Of a DNA stretch of 64,000 nucleotides, positions 39,792 to 49,506 are shown piece by piece. Position numbers and translations under genes: made by a program. Under the pieces are notes generated by a model. It was not told where the DNA came from, searched no databases, and saw only the letters and a program-made list of their open reading frames with translations. The stretch's first letter is position 1, and every line of letters starts with the position of its first letter. The DNA comes from Paramyrothecium sp. XJ0827 (lineage: Eukaryota > Ascomycota > Sordariomycetes > Hypocreales > Stachybotryaceae). Location: NCBI GenBank assembly GCA_020881915.1, contig JAJFPB010000002.1, forward strand, positions 4,661,001 to 4,725,000. Reading direction: 5' to 3'.

Positions 39792-40475
39792 GCCTCCAAC
39801 TGTGATGGATTTTGGCCTACCTATGCGTATTGCGTCGAGGTCGCTCCTCCAGGTCCCACCCAGCCGAACACTGTGCAGAACTGCCAGAAGTATTACATTG
39901 CACATGAGAACGAGGGATGCGGTGACGCCGCTACCAATAATGGCATCACGATCCAACAGTTTGTCGACTGGAACCCTGACGTTGACCGTAAGAAAGCTCC
40001 TCCGCGGCTTCCCCCATTTTTATGCAGTCACCGTTCGTTAACTGAAGAAAAAGCTTCCAACTGCGACGGCTTCTGGCCCACCTACGCTTATTGTGTCATG
40101 GCGCCTGGCAGTGCCGCGCCAACGACCAGCCAAGAGCCCACAGCTACGCAGCAAGTGACGCCGCCTGGTCCTACGCAAGCAGGAATTACTGCAAACTGCA
40201 ACAAGTACGCTCTGACCCAAGACAACGATGGATGTTGGGATTTCGCAAACAGAAATGGCATTGCGCTCGAGCAGCTGTGTAAGTATCCGCCAAACACCCT
40301 ATTCCAGGTATGATGCTAATGTTGGTACCTCACAGATGCCTGGAACTCTGTTCTGGAGAATGCCTGCAAAAAGTGAGTTTGAACATTTCTTGAAACACTT
40401 CATTGATCCTTGGAGCTAATATAACCTTCTAGTTTCTGGGGTAAAGAAGCGTACTGTATTGGGGTCTCTTCTTAG
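39792..40475 (+). pseudogene. LysM-domain protein, 5'-truncated
   Basis: Coding pieces are 39792-39987, 40054-40278, 40336-40372 and 40433-40475, joined by introns of 66, 57 and 60 bp with good donors (gtaaga, gtaagt, gtgagt). They encode the last 14 residues of one LysM (SNCDGFWPTYAYCV), a Pro/Thr linker, a complete LysM (NCQKYY...WNPDV...SNCDGFWPTYAYCV), a second linker and a final LysM (NCNKYALTQDNDGC...YAWNSVLENAC...AYCIGVSS, stop at 40473-40475). LysM modules bind chitin oligomers; secreted ones shield hyphae or suppress host chitin sensing. No start codon, signal peptide or first half of the N-terminal LysM lies upstream, where the sequence changes character at about 39790. So this is a truncated gene or one joined to foreign DNA. 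Confidence 0.75.
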
Positions 40476-40662
40476 AAGTGGACTCGTGCTTCATCCGGCT
40501 TTGGAAATTCTGACAAGGTCATTCTTCAGACCCACTCAGATACGATTGAAAATTTCTTCCGTGTATAATTCGGCTCCCATTCTTCGAGTGTTGGAAATAA
40601 GATTTTCGACTCAATGACAGCGCAATTAAAATTACCACGATTCTCAACTCGTGCTCGTTTGA

Positions 40663-42229
40663 CTAAACAGCCCCTTCGTCATCTGTAACCCGCACCTCTA
40701 ATTCCGTTCCTCGGTGCTTCTGGGACACCTGTCGCCAACATCTCAAGACCTCTTTATCTGGAGCAAAAGCAGAACTGCTCGTCCAGCACGCTGTTGCCTT
40801 GGGCTTTCTAGTGCTGTACGCAAATTTGTGCCAATTCTCGTTCCCACCTGCTAGTTCAAGATTGGCCACGAGGATTACGTCTTGCAGCGCCGGCATTTGC
40901 AACGCTGCCCGTCCTGCGGCTAGATATAGCTGTTGAACAGCTGGCGTAGCGACGCACAGGTTATAATTCAGTTCTGTCTCCGACCTATCGCTTGCACTGT
41001 CGCTGCTTTCTGATCTATCGTCGTCGTCAGAGCCATCGAATCTCGGACGGTCAGAGTCTGGTAGAAATAGCCACTCTCCAGACGGCGTGACGGGCGGGTA
41101 TGATATGGAGAATAACTCAAGCCGAGTCCATTGCGGTGGTTGTATGCCAGGAAGGATATTTCTGGGATAGAACAGCTCATCGTTGATAACGACATCGCAG
41201 AGATCGAGAGATTTCAAATTCTGGGATAGAGCTTGGAGCGTTTGTGAAAGCTTGTCATCATCTGTTTTCGACGGGCCCGAGATAGGCGGAGGAAGGATGT
41301 TTCCACTAAACAAGGAAGTGTAGCAAGCAATATGGAAGTCTTCCATGTCAGGTCTCACCTTCGAGAGAGCACTAGCAAAGTCTCGCACCAAATGTCAATT
41401 TGAATATCATGGATAAGTCGTGTCTCGGCTTACCATTTCGCACTTCGGCATCACCCTTGGCATCCCACCATTCAATGGATGCTTTCTTGACTGTCGGTAG
41501 CTTTGATAATAGAATGGCCATCGCGGTGCCGGCAACACGTCTTCCTTTGTAGACTTGTCTCCTCTCAAGCTGAGTAATACCTTTGACAGCTGGAAGAGTC
41601 ATAAACTTTTCGACGTCTGTCAATCCCAAGATTGACTCTCGATGCCTCCGTTCCCAACGCACCGTGTCTGAACCGAACTCGGATCTATACTCACCATGTC
41701 CAGGGTCACCAGGCGCCCATGCATCAACTGAGAGATTCACGCCACTCTGATGCATCTCCTCTGCCTTCCATTGACCCAACGTCTGCAAAAGCGATTGGAG
41801 GCCAGATTGAAAAGCTTCGTTGTTCCGTAACATTTCCTCCGCTGTCTCGTCATACTTGACGTGGCGGCCTTTGGGGAGCAGAACATCATAATTAATGGTG
41901 CGCACGTAGGCACGCCGCCGTGGTGTGATTATGGAGTTTACGTGCTCAAGCCGATTGGAGTTGAGGTAGATCTTCTCGAACGTGTAACGCTCAACAAGGC
42001 TTTGCCATAGCGGACTGATGATTGCGTATCTGCCCGCACTAGGAACCAGTTGCCATTGCTTAATTGGCAACTCTTCAGTGGCGTACCAGTCGTGGATCAG
42101 CAGATATATGATTCGCTGAAGTATTTCTGGGGCCAGGGTTGTAGGTGTCATGACGGCCCAGGTTATGAGGATCTGCTGCTCAAGGTTCGCAATTGTGGTA
42201 GGTCGTGTTTCGGGGTGCAGAAGTCTCAC
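40663..42229 (-). CDS. F-box-like fungal protein (DUF6546-type)
   Basis: Two exons, 41434-42229 and 40663-41381, with a 52-bp intron (41382-41433, donor gtaagc, branch ttgac); the phase fits and gives 504 aa. The first Met is at 42229. A second Met at 42151 (MTPTTLAPEILQRI) puts an F-box-like helix right at the N-terminus and may be the true start. The F-box region (LAPEILQRIIYLL...ISPLWQSLVERYTFEKIYLN) is followed by the RAYVRTINYDVLLP segment common to fungal F-box/DUF6546 proteins, and an acidic Ser/Asp-rich stretch (DGSDDDDRSESSDSASD). F-box proteins recruit substrates to SCF ubiquitin ligases. Substrate unknown. The gene appears intact. Confidence 0.7.
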
Positions 42230-42673
42230 ATTTTAGAAGTATGTCTAAATGTCTGCCACGTGATTCGAGACACACAAGCCTCACAGGTGTGTTTGTGGGT
42301 TTCGATCCAAATTCGGGATCATCAAATCTCCACATAGTTCGATGGAGCTTCAATCAAACTAAACAAACTACTAAGGCAAGCAAGCATACGCACGACGTCG
42401 ATTATTCCCGACCGTAAGTTGAGAACATAATCCATTCCAAGTCTCCAACTCCATTAAGAATGCTCAATTGACAGTGCTAAAACCATGTGACTCTACGACG
42501 GTCTGTGGATTGAATGCTTCCCAAGAATAGCCGGAAAAATGGTAAGAGAAGAGTTGGACTAGAAAAGCCAATACAAAAAAACAGATTCCATGTGAAGTTC
42601 TTGGAAAAAACGAAGTACCACACACCCCGTCCGCCCCTAGTTGTGGTCGGTCGTTCGCATTGTTGTGCTGCCC

Positions 42674-43275
42674 TCACACTTCCTTAGAGTCTTCCACTAA
42701 GTAATCTCCTTCGTAGCATATACCCGGCCGGCAATCCTCCCTATTGTTCATCTGATGGTAGCATGGCCCACACTTTGGGGTACAAAGTTGCGTACTCAGA
42801 GTCTCCGCATGTCCAGGTCTTCGAGTTGCAGCACTGTTTGGCCGTTCCGATGCAGGTCGCATTTGCGTGATTGGGGCCGCACAGCCCATCGTAGGCGCGT
42901 AGTGGCTTAAGAACTTGGACAAGGTATTATGTAAAGAACGGGGTAGGTCAAAATGGGCTGCGGTACTCACATCCTGCTACACAGTACCTTGTGTCCGGCT
43001 TGACAGTAGTGCAGCCCGCATTGAGTGCAGGATTCAGCATCAGAAACCTTTCCATCGAGATATGGTATTTGTCAGTAATTGACTTGCATGTGTCGACGGC
43101 GACTTCAGCCTTGGTCGTAGTGTCGTAGCGGCAGTTGACTTGACCGGAACTAAGAATGCTGACTCCAGAAGGGCCCTAGGTCTCCGGTTGGCATTCATTA
43201 CCGGCTAGAACATGGGGCGATATGAAGCACGAAGGCGACCAACGGAATGGCCGTTAACACAGTAGAAAACGTCAT
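42674..43275 (-). CDS. Secreted LysM + chitin-binding type 1 (hevein-like) protein
   Basis: Minus-strand exons: 43199-43275 (signal peptide MTFSTVLTAIPLVAFVLHI), then a LysM exon ending at 42971, 42796-42913 and 42674-42740, with introns of 57 and 55 bp. The LysM (VNCRYDTTTK...DTCKSITDKYHIS...LNPAL...GCTTVKPDTRYCVAG) leads into FLKPLRAYDGLCGPNHANATC, CCNSKTWTCG and EEDCRPGICYEG, a ChtBD1 domain lacking its last Cys. The order LysM-ChtBD1 and the linker match the N-terminus of killer-toxin-like (subgroup C) chitinases, but no GH18 follows: the frame stops after DSKEV. The first junction is uncertain. Either a 52-bp intron (43147-43198, gtaatg...ttag) keeps the frame, or the homologous-looking sequence there carries a frameshift and a TAG. 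Confidence 0.72.
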
Positions 43276-44305
43276 TTTCTATGGCGGATATGAAATGAAT
43301 AGTAGGCCTTTGGCTTCCCACTGAGAAATTGGAACGGGAAAAGAGCAAGTGGATGAAAAAAGAGTTTCGGGCATTGCATGAAGAATGCAGTCTAGTGAGC
43401 CCTCTTGAACCTCGAAGGAAGTCGATTACGATCGCAATTCTATCGCAACAGGGGGGCAGCAAAGCACCACCGAGGCCTGGCCAGATACAAATGTTGACTG
43501 AACTTTTCTCCACCGCCCTGTAGTTTTATCAAGCTTACCAGAATCCGCTGCAGGTGTTGCATGACGGCCCTCTCCTTTGCTCGGAGCTCGCCCCCACGAT
43601 CAGCCGTGGACAGGCATTTCTGCAACATCGATTCTATATTCAGCACATGCCTCCTTCAATGCATCCCTAGAATGTTGCATTGAAGGATTCTCATGCGTTT
43701 AATACCTCAGTTCACAACACCGAAACCACAAACACGAGACTCTGCGACCAACACTTCGCCGTACCTGGAAGAGCTTCTTTGCGGCTGTTGGCAGCAATTT
43801 CTGCCCTGGGGCGAAATTCCTAACTTTGACAATGAAATTTCTCGAATACAAAGCCGCCCCTGGCAAATTAATTTATCACGTCTACGTTGCTACCAGAGTG
43901 CTGAAATGCCGAATCGCAGTGAAGTTGAACTCGGGAGGATGATAGCGGGTTTTGCGAATAGCTGTAAAAAAGAAGGCGCAGCATGCGGTGGCCTTCACAA
44001 GTACTCGATCTGACCAACTTCAAAATTAGAATCATGATATGAGGTATGTTGGTTGGTTCGGTCTCAATGGCGTGAATTCAAGTGCAGCAGTTCGCGTGCT
44101 CCTCCCAAGCCTGGGGGTGGATGTCTTGGTGCCAGAAAAAGATCACGTAAAATTGTAGATGTGCGGGGTTGGAGTTGTTGGTTGAACGCAGCATTTGTTA
44201 GTAAATCTGGGCCACTGCAGAAATGATCCTAGACGTCTGACCAACTTTAACCTCTCTCCAATCTCTCATCAAGCTGCCCTGTCACCATCTTCGCTTTTGT
44301 CAATC
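43276..44305. other. Intergenic region between divergent genes
   Basis: Lies between the divergently transcribed LysM-ChtBD1 gene (minus) and the next plus-strand gene, so it should hold both promoters. A short inverted repeat is visible near 43650-43690, where 'tgcaacat' or its complement recurs. A frame at 43693-44013 has no recognisable features. Nothing else is supported. Confidence 0.45.
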
Positions 44306-45454
44306 ATGGGAATCCGCAATCAAAAATACTGCTGCATTTGTGGTGGTCCAATGATGCCGGGTCATCCTGGGTGAGTAACGGACCCCCGACATTATTCACG
44401 AGGCTGACAGCGGCCTTAGTACCAACAGCCCAGGAGACTGGCTGCACCGTGCCGTCTTTCTGACCACTGCACACGATACCGATGAAGGTTTAGAGCTCGA
44501 TGTCTATGAGACACAAGCATCATGGCACGGCTACCCCTTGACACTAAGTTCTGATACGCCCGGAGATTCTGAGAGGCATGTACTGCAGAGGGAGGCAAAA
44601 TATCATTCTTGGTACGACTGGAAGATCGCAGAGACTAGCGAGGTCGTCGAGGCTTTCAGTCTGGTAGGCGAAGAGTCTTCGACCGACATAATCGAGGAAG
44701 GGGCTCTATATCTCATTATTCACAGCCACTGCAATCGGTTGGCAGAACGTTTCGTCGATGTTCCAAATGCCCGAGACACATATGAGATTCGTCACGACGA
44801 GGTTATTTCTTCTATCAAACAGCTTTGGCAGGTGATACATCGTCGCATGCCAGGGCACTACCCAGACCACCCTAAACACGAGCTTCCGGACCCATTTAAC
44901 TATTATGGAGGTGAGGAATGCAGAAACATCATTTGGGACGGTCGTGATTGTGGCGCCTACGGTGAAGTAAGTTTCACGGTCAAAACCTGATCATACCCAA
45001 GCACTTACGGTTTGCTTAGCTGCTAGAAGCGGATCCATTGGAGATACCAGGCCTAACCGAAGCTGTCCTTCAAAATCTTCAGCTAAAAAGTGCAGGCAGA
45101 CCATGCCTCCCAGTTCACCCGAACGAAAAGCTCGCAGAGAAACTTTGTAACGCCCCTAATGTAGACTTCAGCTCCGAGGTCGTAGCGAGTCGAGACCCGT
45201 GGCTTACTGCTTTGATCAACAAAAGCAAACTCCCCTGGCTGTGGGACTTGGATGAAGAGATGCTTCAAGAGAAGGGACAAGACGGAGACTGGAATTGGGA
45301 GCTTCTTGTGACCAAACTATCCAAGATTGACATTTACCAGCCCGACAACACGACATTAGACCTCCCTCTCGGCTTACGGAACCGTCGGAGAATATGGCGC
45401 GTTCTTCAAGATGCGAGGCTTGACGACATTGTAAATCTCAAGACATCACCTTAA
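44306..45454 (+). CDS. Hypothetical fungal protein with N-terminal Cys motif (F-box-associated type)
   Basis: Three exons, 44306-44370, 44420-44966 and 45020-45454, with introns of 49 and 53 bp (branch ctgac in the first; gtaagt donor in the second); phases fit and give 348 aa. The N-terminus MGIRNQKYCCICGGPM has a CxxC pair like a zinc-binding knuckle. The C-terminal LPLGLRNRRRIWRVLQD segment resembles the end of a large family of fungal F-box-containing proteins of unknown role. I do not see a clear F-box between them. A shortened or divergent F-box region is possible. No membrane segment or signal peptide. Confidence 0.65.
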
Positions 45455-45477
45455 GTCGACGACAGAATGAATATGTC

Positions 45478-46413
45478 TTAGTATGTATCGATAGAAATAC
45501 TCCGTGCTTGTAACACCACCTTAAAGGGGTATGATTGATGGCACCTGGCAATGGTTCGTTGCCATAAATTTGCCCATGGCCTCTTTTCAGTTGCGTTGGC
45601 ACTGTCTTCTTGCTTGTTTTGAACGGGAATACCGCAGTTACCAATACAGGTTATGGTTCGGCATCCCATTGAACCCTCGGCTCCGGCCCTGGATCGCCCA
45701 CTGTACTCACGGCGATAGCGAGCTTCGGTGTCCCGGCTCAAATCTCGAATGTCGTAGCTACCAACATAGGTGATCTGATTACCAGAGCTACTGGTCGAAG
45801 TAGAAAAACGGGCGTTCGCACCGCTGTTCGATCCAGTAATAATCAAGTCGACCCATCCGGATGCTAGGAGCATAAACTCTCCTCTGTTGTTGTTGTTGCC
45901 CCAAGTAGACATCTCCAGAATACCTCCAGTGAAGGGAGAGTTAGGGTTGGTTGTCTGTCTCAAACAGCTATGCCCGCAAAGGTCGGCATCGCCTCTCCCA
46001 AGCCATTGGCTGCCAGTCCGAACGCCACGCTCCTCCAGATGTTCCGGAGATCTTGGAGTATTGTCAGCCAGGGCGTTTTACCCATTGGCTGGAGAGATGA
46101 AGACTTACTCATCGAGCGGCGTGAATGACCTAGCGACCCAGACCGTAATGGGATCACCATCATCACGGCGGACAACTGAGTGCTTGAACACTTGTCCAGT
46201 TAGCTCCTGGCTGTATATTTTGAGGCTATCCGACTTACTCTCAGTAGTTTTGACATCGTGCAGAGAAGCAAGCTCCAGGTCTCGCACGTTGAGGGGCTGG
46301 CCTCGCTTGAAAACCTGAACCTTTTCACCCGCAGAGTTCCTATTGTCGGGTACTGGGGAGGAGCGAACCATGAGAGGTGCGGCCACCATCAGGAGAAGGT
46401 TGAGAGGGAGCAT
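45478..46413 (-). CDS. Secreted Hce2/Ecp2-like protein (putative effector)
   Basis: Two exons, 46109-46413 and 45478-46051, with a 57-bp intron (46052-46108, donor gtaagt); the phase fits and gives 292 aa. The signal peptide is MLPLNLLLMVAAPLMVRSSP. An Arg/Asp-rich region that may be a propeptide follows. The second exon has DLCGHSCL, then SGWVDLIITG...ARF, ITYVGSYDIRDLSRD and GAEGSMGC, the spacing of the Hce2 (Ecp2 homologue, 'putative necrosis-inducing factor') domain. The usual two inner cysteines are absent. A further intron near 45650 (gtaact...aaaag) would change the last 50 residues, so the C-terminus is uncertain. Hce2 proteins occur as single secreted proteins and fused to GH18 chitinases. 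Host activity is not shown here. Identification is by pattern only. Confidence 0.6.
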
Positions 46414-47545
46414 GTTGGCGTTTGCGGTAGAAGAAGAAGAAGACCGGATGACGAACTGAGGAGGATGAAGTATAGAGAGTTTCGAGCTATACTTATCCTT
46501 GCACTTGCCGCAGTCGAAGCCTCCCTCTCCTCTTCCCCCATTCTGAATATATTCACGCGATGATTTGATGCTGTACGAAGTGAGGGTCTAGATTGTTGGG
46601 GATCCATATGTGCTAGCGGTGAGATGCTTAGGGCCAGGTGAACAAAGGAATCAATATTGGATCCTTTTGATTTGCCAATGCGGCCTTGCGCCTTGTGAGA
46701 GGACATCATCCGAAACCATCACCCAAGAGTGATTAGCCACGCCATAACCCACACTTGGCATGTACCGTACAGGCAAACGGAGTCATGTTAAGTACCTTGG
46801 CATGCCAGGGCCCCATGGAGGATTTGTGGGAGCAACAGAGAGAACACAAAGCACAACGACTGCATCTTCTCATAGAACATAGGTTATGTAATGCAAAATG
46901 CTGGGTATATAAAGGACGCATGGCTAATAGGATACGAGAGATCGTCTCGCTATGATTTGTCAAACGTAGTAAAGGATGCCAAGGACTAGTCAAGCAAAAC
47001 GCGAGCGAGCCAGAAGGCCCCGGGAACTCGGCTCTCATGACAGCAATAGGCTATTAGTGTATAGTGGGCCTGAGGCTAGTGGAGCAAGAGACAGTTTTTG
47101 CAGGGGGAAAATAGGAGAAGAAAAAACTATACATTAAGCGGTCAGATACTCATGCGAGTCGAACCACGTCTTTCGCACTTCCCAAACGATTGTTGATTGA
47201 CAGCGTCAATGGATTCAATAGCGCAGAAACTTAAGAAAAAAAACATCACGATACGGTCAATGCGGTATAAGTATATTCTGATGCAAGAACAGCGGCCTTC
47301 GAATTTTCATAATCCCTGCAAATGGTGGATGGGCGACTTAAGGAACCCCTCAAGCAGCTATTAATTCAGGGAGTGTTTCTTCTTCCACGTGGAAAGACTC
47401 TATGCCCATTGAATTCAAGGTAAAGGAAGCTATTATTATTACCACGAGCTTTTCACTACATGAGGTAGGAAGAAAAATAGCCCCTCACTCAGAAGAACTT
47501 TCTACTCCTGACGCACTATACCCGACTGTTACTTCAGAGCAGGCT
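46414..47545. other. Intergenic stretch, no gene supported
   Basis: Contains the upstream region of the Hce2-like gene (GAA/AGA repeats near 46430-46445). Small frames only. I see no tRNA, transposon end or conserved coding. Confidence 0.45.
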
Positions 47546-48471
47546 TCATCGCTTAACCACCGGAGTTCGACCAAGTGCTTGGGTTGAGGCACCGCTAGCA
47601 CCATTTGCATCATCCGCGAAAGGATCCCACGACGAGTTCTTGTGAGCTTGATACTCCATTATGTCGATGATACTCTCTGCATCCGTGGTTCCGTAGACGT
47701 GGTTGATCCATGCTAATGTGGCATCAATCCCGGCAGAGACACCCGAAGACGTCCAGATATTCCCATCCACAACCCAACGGGCTCGATGGATCCAGGTCGT
47801 CTTCGGACCATGCTGGATAACAGTAGCCCACGCATTCTTATTCGTCGTTGCCTTCTTTCCGTCCAGAATCCCTGATTTGGCCGCCAGAATGGTCCCCGTG
47901 CAAACAGTGATCACATACTGCAACGAAGGATAGACCTCGGCAATAAAGTCAATGTGCTCTTGGATGTTCAAGGAACGAGTGCCAAGGCCCCCAGGCACCA
48001 AGATGACGTCCAGATCCGGTGCGTTTTTGAAGGTATGCGTTGGTTGGATAGTTGTCTCGAACTTGGACATTCCCGGATTCCCCGTGGCGTCCAAAGTCGC
48101 GGTTGAAACAGCATCCATGGTATCTGATAGGACATATAGGTTGAGTGGGTATCTCTGAGACGCAAACCTGAGGGCGTCAAGTGGGCCATACACATCTAAA
48201 ATTTGAAAGCCGGGAAAGACGATGAGGCCAATGTTGCTCGGCTTGGACGCTCCTTCAGAGTACGGCCATTCTCCAACTGGATCCGGGCATGTTGGGTCCG
48301 CTAAGGTTGTTGCTCTTTGCCTAGAAATATCGGAAGGAGCTAAGAGTTGTCAGTTCTCATCTTGAACTAAAAGGTTGACTCCATATTACCGGATCGTTGT
48401 GGCTGTAGCCTTGCAGCCATTGCCCCGGAAGTTGCATTCAGGGCCAATAGGAACAATATAAGAGATTCCAT
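47546..48471 (-). CDS. Secreted DJ-1/PfpI (ThiJ) family protein
   Basis: Two exons, 48390-48471 and 47546-48339, with a 50-bp intron; phase fits and gives 291 aa. Exon 1 is a signal peptide (MESLILFLLALNATSGAMAA). The body has SNIGLIVFPGFQILDVYGPLDAL, the DJ-1/PfpI start. DLDVILVPGGLGTR and the nucleophile elbow VITVCTGTILAAKSG (Cys) follow, then WIHRARWVVDGNIWTSSGVSAGID, the family's second conserved block. Members include isonitrile hydratase-like enzymes, glutamine amidotransferase-like proteins and regulators. With only this domain and no AraC-type helix-turn-helix, an enzyme is likely. Activity is not predictable. A secretory signal is unusual for the family. Confidence 0.88.
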
Positions 48472-49030
48472 ATTGGAGATTGAAATGGGTTGAACCAACA
48501 TGCTAGTATCAAGACGGCGACCTCCTGACCAAGTAGAATGTTTTGATATCTGAAATTTCAACTGCCACGAATCTCCTTCTTATAAGTGCTTCGGACCTCC
48601 GAACATGGCTTTCGACATATGTAACCTGAGGAAATTTCCCCGCAACCAAACCTCCGCTTACTTATCAAATGTATCGCCACATTGTCCGAGACAAATTCTC
48701 GGATTGACAGGGATTTAAAGTGTGGCTCGGACCCTTTCCTGCAGTCCTTCCGTTTCTTATCGCTACACGCGGCAAAATATCGATTCAAGGGAAGATCAGA
48801 TGAATGTGATTTGAGGACATATATTAACCCCCATGCATGTGCTGCATTGAGAAAGTTTCTTTATGCAGCTTATGCCCGCTTTTGAACCTGAATTCCCCGG
48901 CCAAGAAGCTTGGGTATCAAGGGAACACATTGGCGCTATCACCGAAGCTATTCCCGAAGAGACTGTGTAGGTTGCTTACAGTTCTATTACATAATCTTCT
49001 CTGACGATATTAACTACTCATCTACCTGCT
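48472..49030. other. Intergenic stretch, no gene supported
   Basis: Upstream region of the DJ-1/PfpI gene. A 67-codon plus frame (48682-48885) has no features. Nothing else is supported. Confidence 0.45.
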
Positions 49031-49390
49031 TCACGAGAACCCTAGGTTGAGGGTATACTTCATAGGCAACGTGACAGTGACGTAGACCTTGTGCCCCTGC
49101 AGGACAAGGCTACTACCGTACTAGATATACTGCTGACCGGCGGTAGCTTAGATTAGGCCTTCGCCGTTGCCCCGTTCGTAGGTAATAGTATTATCTCTAA
49201 TTGTATCCTCTCCGGTTCTATGAACCAGGTAAATAGTCTTAATACCATCTGCATCAGACACCTCCTTGCCTCCCTAAAAAATTCCATTACCACGGAAAGT
49301 AAGCTTAATAGTTAGCTCGATATCGCGCTCGCCCATAACCCCGAATGTGAGATCCTAGCTGGCATCAGTGGGCGAAACAGTAACATCCAT
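49031..49390 (-). pseudogene. Small decayed gene with RIP-type stops, family unknown
   Basis: On the minus strand a continuous 119-codon frame from ATG (49388-49390) to TGA (49031-49033) is interrupted by four internal stops: TAG, TAG, TAA, TAG. Between them it reads as a soluble beta-rich protein (DLTFGVMGERDIELTIKLTF, VSDADGIKTIYLVHRTGED, YGSSLVLQGHKVYVTVTLP). Each stop can arise from CAG, CAA or TGG by a single C-to-T or G-to-A change, and the reading frame is otherwise unbroken. That fits mild RIP or simple decay of a duplicated gene. No family recognised. Confidence 0.55.
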
Positions 49391-49506
49391 CTTTAGTCGA
49401 TGTATGCTAATGGGGCGGTTCTCGAAGTCGAGGATGGCATAGAAGCGGCCATTGGCAATGAGGCGCGAGAGCTTGTACACTCCAAATATTTCAATCGATG
49501 CACTGG

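Noticed and set aside
39609..39956. Minus frame of 115 codons opposite the LysM gene
   Set aside because: Its left half looks coding-like, but its right half is the complement of genuine LysM sequence, so it is not a single gene. The left half is mentioned only as part of a breakpoint.
43693..44013. Plus frame of 106 codons between divergent genes
   Set aside because: No homologous motif, signal peptide or intron structure, and it occupies the probable promoter region.
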